Origin: Gemmatimonadota bacterium | GTDB taxonomy: Bacteria; Gemmatimonadota; Gemmatimonadetes; Longimicrobiales; Gaopeijiaceae | DNA length: 64,000 bases | Assembly (NCBI GenBank): GCA_041390105.1 | Contig: JAWKQO010000001.1 | Location: 1,552,001 to 1,616,000 of the forward strand | Direction of reading: 5' to 3' | Shown: positions 62,493-64,000 of the stretch, piece by piece | Layout of the letters: the number at the start of each line of letters is the position of its first letter | Numbering within the stretch: position 1 is the first letter of the stretch | Position numbers and translations under genes: made by a program | The notes under the pieces: generated by a model | Seen by the model: the letters and a program-made list of their open reading frames with translations, nothing else | Databases searched by the model: none | What the model was told of the DNA's origin: nothing

Positions 62493-63680
62493 ATGCCTGA
62501 ACGACTCCGGGTCGGCGTGATCGGCGCAGGGCGCTGGTCCAACACGGCCCACCTTCCTGGCTTCCACCGCTCGCCGGCGTGCGACCTCGTCGCCATCTGC
62601 GACCGAGACCTCGATCTCGCACAGGCCCGTGCCGCCCAGTATGGCATCCCCGACGTGTACACCGACGCGGAGGATCTGCTGGGGCGCGACGACCTGGACG
62701 TCATCGATGTGGTGACCCGCGGCGATCACCAGGAGCTCGTCTTCGCCACGCTCCAGGCCGGCAAGCACTGTCTGGTCGAGAAGCCGGTCTGTCACGACTA
62801 CCGCGATGTGTGGCTCGCGCACCGCCTGGCGGAGTCCAAGGGCCTCAAGACCAAGGTCGGGCTGACCTTCCGCTACGCCCCCGCGGTGATGTACATGTTC
62901 GACCTCATCCGGGAGGGTTTCATTGGGCAGCCGTACATCTTCAACGGGTACGAGCAGAACTCGCAGTGGCTCGACCCGGACAACCCGATGGACAAGCGTA
63001 TCCACAAGACGAAGCCCGTGGACGAAGCCCCATGGGGGACGGACCTGAGCCGCGAAGGCATCACCGTCTCCTCGCTCGAAGGCTACGGTGCCCCCACCAT
63101 CGACATCGGGTTGGAGTGCGTGGGAGCGGACCTGACGCAGGTGGTGGGGATTCTTGCCAACATGGTCCCCTACCGCCGCCGCACCAACCTCGACAGCGAG
63201 CGCGAGCGCATCAACATCGACGACGCGGACATGTTCATGGGCGAGGCTGCGAATGGAGCACTGTTCTCCATGCAGTCCTCCTATGTCACGGTCGGAAACT
63301 ACCCGGGAATCGAGGCCAGGATCTTCGGCTCGGAAGGAGCGTTGATCGTCCGGCTCGTCGAGGAGTTCGGTGTCATCCAGACCTTGCACGCGGCCCAGCC
63401 GGATGCCGTGGAGTTCGTGCCGCTGGAGATCCCCGATCGCTACTTCCCGCCCGGCTACCAGGAAACCGACGCATGGGGCACCGCCTTCTACGGCAACCTC
63501 GTTCACAATTTCCTGGAGGAGATCACGGACGGCGGCCCGGTCAATCAAGGTGACTTTGCGCAGAGCGCGCGTGTTCAGGAGATCATCAACGCCGTAGCGC
63601 TGTCGCACCGGGAGCATCGTTGGGTCTCGCTCCCCTTGGAGGGGGAGGACGGCGCTGCACTGCCGGCCAGCCCCTTCTGA
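62493..63680 (+). CDS. Gfo/Idh/MocA-family NAD(P)-dependent oxidoreductase
   Basis: A 395-aa protein. The N-terminal Rossmann fold has VGVIGAGRWSNTAHLPGF (about 7-24); the family catalytic motif is EKP (96-98) in CLVEKPVCHDY. The C-terminal alpha/beta domain includes KVGLTFRYAPAVMYMFDLI and FINGYEQN-like residues, but the usual second-domain His is not obvious. Likely acts on a sugar or inositol-type compound. It begins 14 bases after the terminator, so it should have its own promoter; none is convincing. The next gene is another family member. Confidence 0.9.
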   Translation: MPERLRVGVIGAGRWSNTAHLPGFHRSPACDLVAICDRDLDLAQARAAQYGIPDVYTDAEDLLGRDDLDVIDVVTRGDHQELVFATLQAGKHCLVEKPVCHDYRDVWLAHRLAESKGLKTKVGLTFRYAPAVMYMFDLIREGFIGQPYIFNGYEQNSQWLDPDNPMDKRIHKTKPVDEAPWGTDLSREGITVSSLEGYGAPTIDIGLECVGADLTQVVGILANMVPYRRRTNLDSERERINIDDADMFMGEAANGALFSMQSSYVTVGNYPGIEARIFGSEGALIVRLVEEFGVIQTLHAAQPDAVEFVPLEIPDRYFPPGYQETDAWGTAFYGNLVHNFLEEITDGGPVNQGDFAQSARVQEIINAVALSHREHRWVSLPLEGEDGAALPASPF

Positions 63681-63695
63681 CGCGGGTAAGTCACG

Positions 63696-64000
63696 ATGTC
63701 CGACCGGATCTTGCGCTGGGGTGTGCTGAGCACGGCGAACATCGGTCGCGCAGCCGTCGTTCCCGCCCTGCACGCGTCCCCTCGGAGTCGCGTGGAGGCG
63801 GTCGCCAGTCGAGACCAGGCACGGGCCCGTCAGTTCGCCGAGGCCAACCGCATTCCCCGGGGCGTGGGGAGTTACCAGGCCTTGCTCGACGATCCCGAGA
63901 TCGACGCCGTCTACATCCCGCTCCCCAACAGCTTGCACCTGGAGTGGACCCGGAAAGCCGCCGAGGCGGGCAAGCACGTGCTCTGCGAGAAGCCACTGGG
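63696..64000 (+). CDS. second Gfo/Idh/MocA-family oxidoreductase, N-terminal part (truncated by window edge)
   Basis: The first 101 codons are visible. RWGVLSTANIGRAAVVPALHASPRSRVEAVASRD is the cofactor-binding Rossmann opening, SYQALLDDPEIDAVYIPLPNSLHLEWTRKAAEAGKHVLCEKPL ends at the catalytic EKP motif. It starts 15 bases after the preceding dehydrogenase, so the two are probably cotranscribed. The type with LSTANIG and YIPLPNSLH resembles glucose-fructose oxidoreductase/dihydrodiol dehydrogenase relatives; the substrate cannot be told. Confidence 0.9.
   Translation, partial: MSDRILRWGVLSTANIGRAAVVPALHASPRSRVEAVASRDQARARQFAEANRIPRGVGSYQALLDDPEIDAVYIPLPNSLHLEWTRKAAEAGKHVLCEKPL

Overview
This window comes from a high-G+C, Gram-negative-type chromosome. 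I infer Gemmatimonadota, or a close relative, from the gene mix: a PadR regulator beside an ADOP-type ABC permease, a Ser/Thr kinase with TPRs, a very large BNR-repeat secreted protein, many secreted enzymes with short signal peptides, and lipoproteins. No 16S gene is present, so this placement is not proven. I saw no tRNA, rRNA, CRISPR array, transposase or prophage gene. Gene density is very high and no gene-free stretch exceeds about 300 bases.

Layout. 1-816: truncated efflux-type permease and its PadR regulator. 1080-3394: a membrane protein translationally coupled to a secreted caspase-like protease with an EF-hand-like loop. 3459-19403 (minus strand): one tightly packed, roughly 16 kb redox operon. 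It reads korA (gamma-alpha fusion), korB, an unrecognised gene, rnfB, a giant nifJ (1701 aa), rnfC-D-G-E-A, a tiny Cys-rich membrane peptide, apbE, and two small paralogous zinc-ribbon proteins. Together these genes can oxidise 2-oxoacids, pass electrons to ferredoxin and couple ferredoxin/NAD(H) to ion transport through Rnf, with ApbE flavinylating RnfG and RnfD. 19599-27054: secreted M20 peptidase, receptor-like Ser/Thr kinase, BNR/VPS10-like secreted protein. 27184-29376: ArsR/SRPBCC pair with a clear palindromic operator, then two secreted proteins.

29515-38206: a PQQ-type quinoprotein dehydrogenase, two NHL beta-propeller proteins, a HupE/UreJ_2-type membrane protein and a TPR lipoprotein surround the most novel item. 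This is a two-gene RiPP-like locus (34217-35955): a 120-aa precursor with three tandem repeats, each containing one Cys and an Arg-Tyr pair, translationally coupled to a radical SAM/SPASM maturase. 38320-43792: a signalling operon of outer-membrane barrel, PBP-like sensor protein, hybrid histidine kinase with Hpt, and HD-GYP response regulator. 43992-46488: a PHB-depolymerase/esterase-like hydrolase overlapping an ornithine-type decarboxylase.

46671-64000: two tandem DUF885-like peptidases (one with an altered metal motif), a secreted unknown, an ECF sigma factor with a membrane anti-sigma-like protein carrying a YCII/DGPF-like domain, a D-2-hydroxyacid dehydrogenase, a FAD oxidase, a DUF819 transporter, a complete Dpp/Opp peptide importer, an AbgB-like amidohydrolase ending in a strong intrinsic terminator, and two Gfo/Idh/MocA oxidoreductases, the last cut by the window edge. 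This part looks like peptide and amino-acid scavenging.
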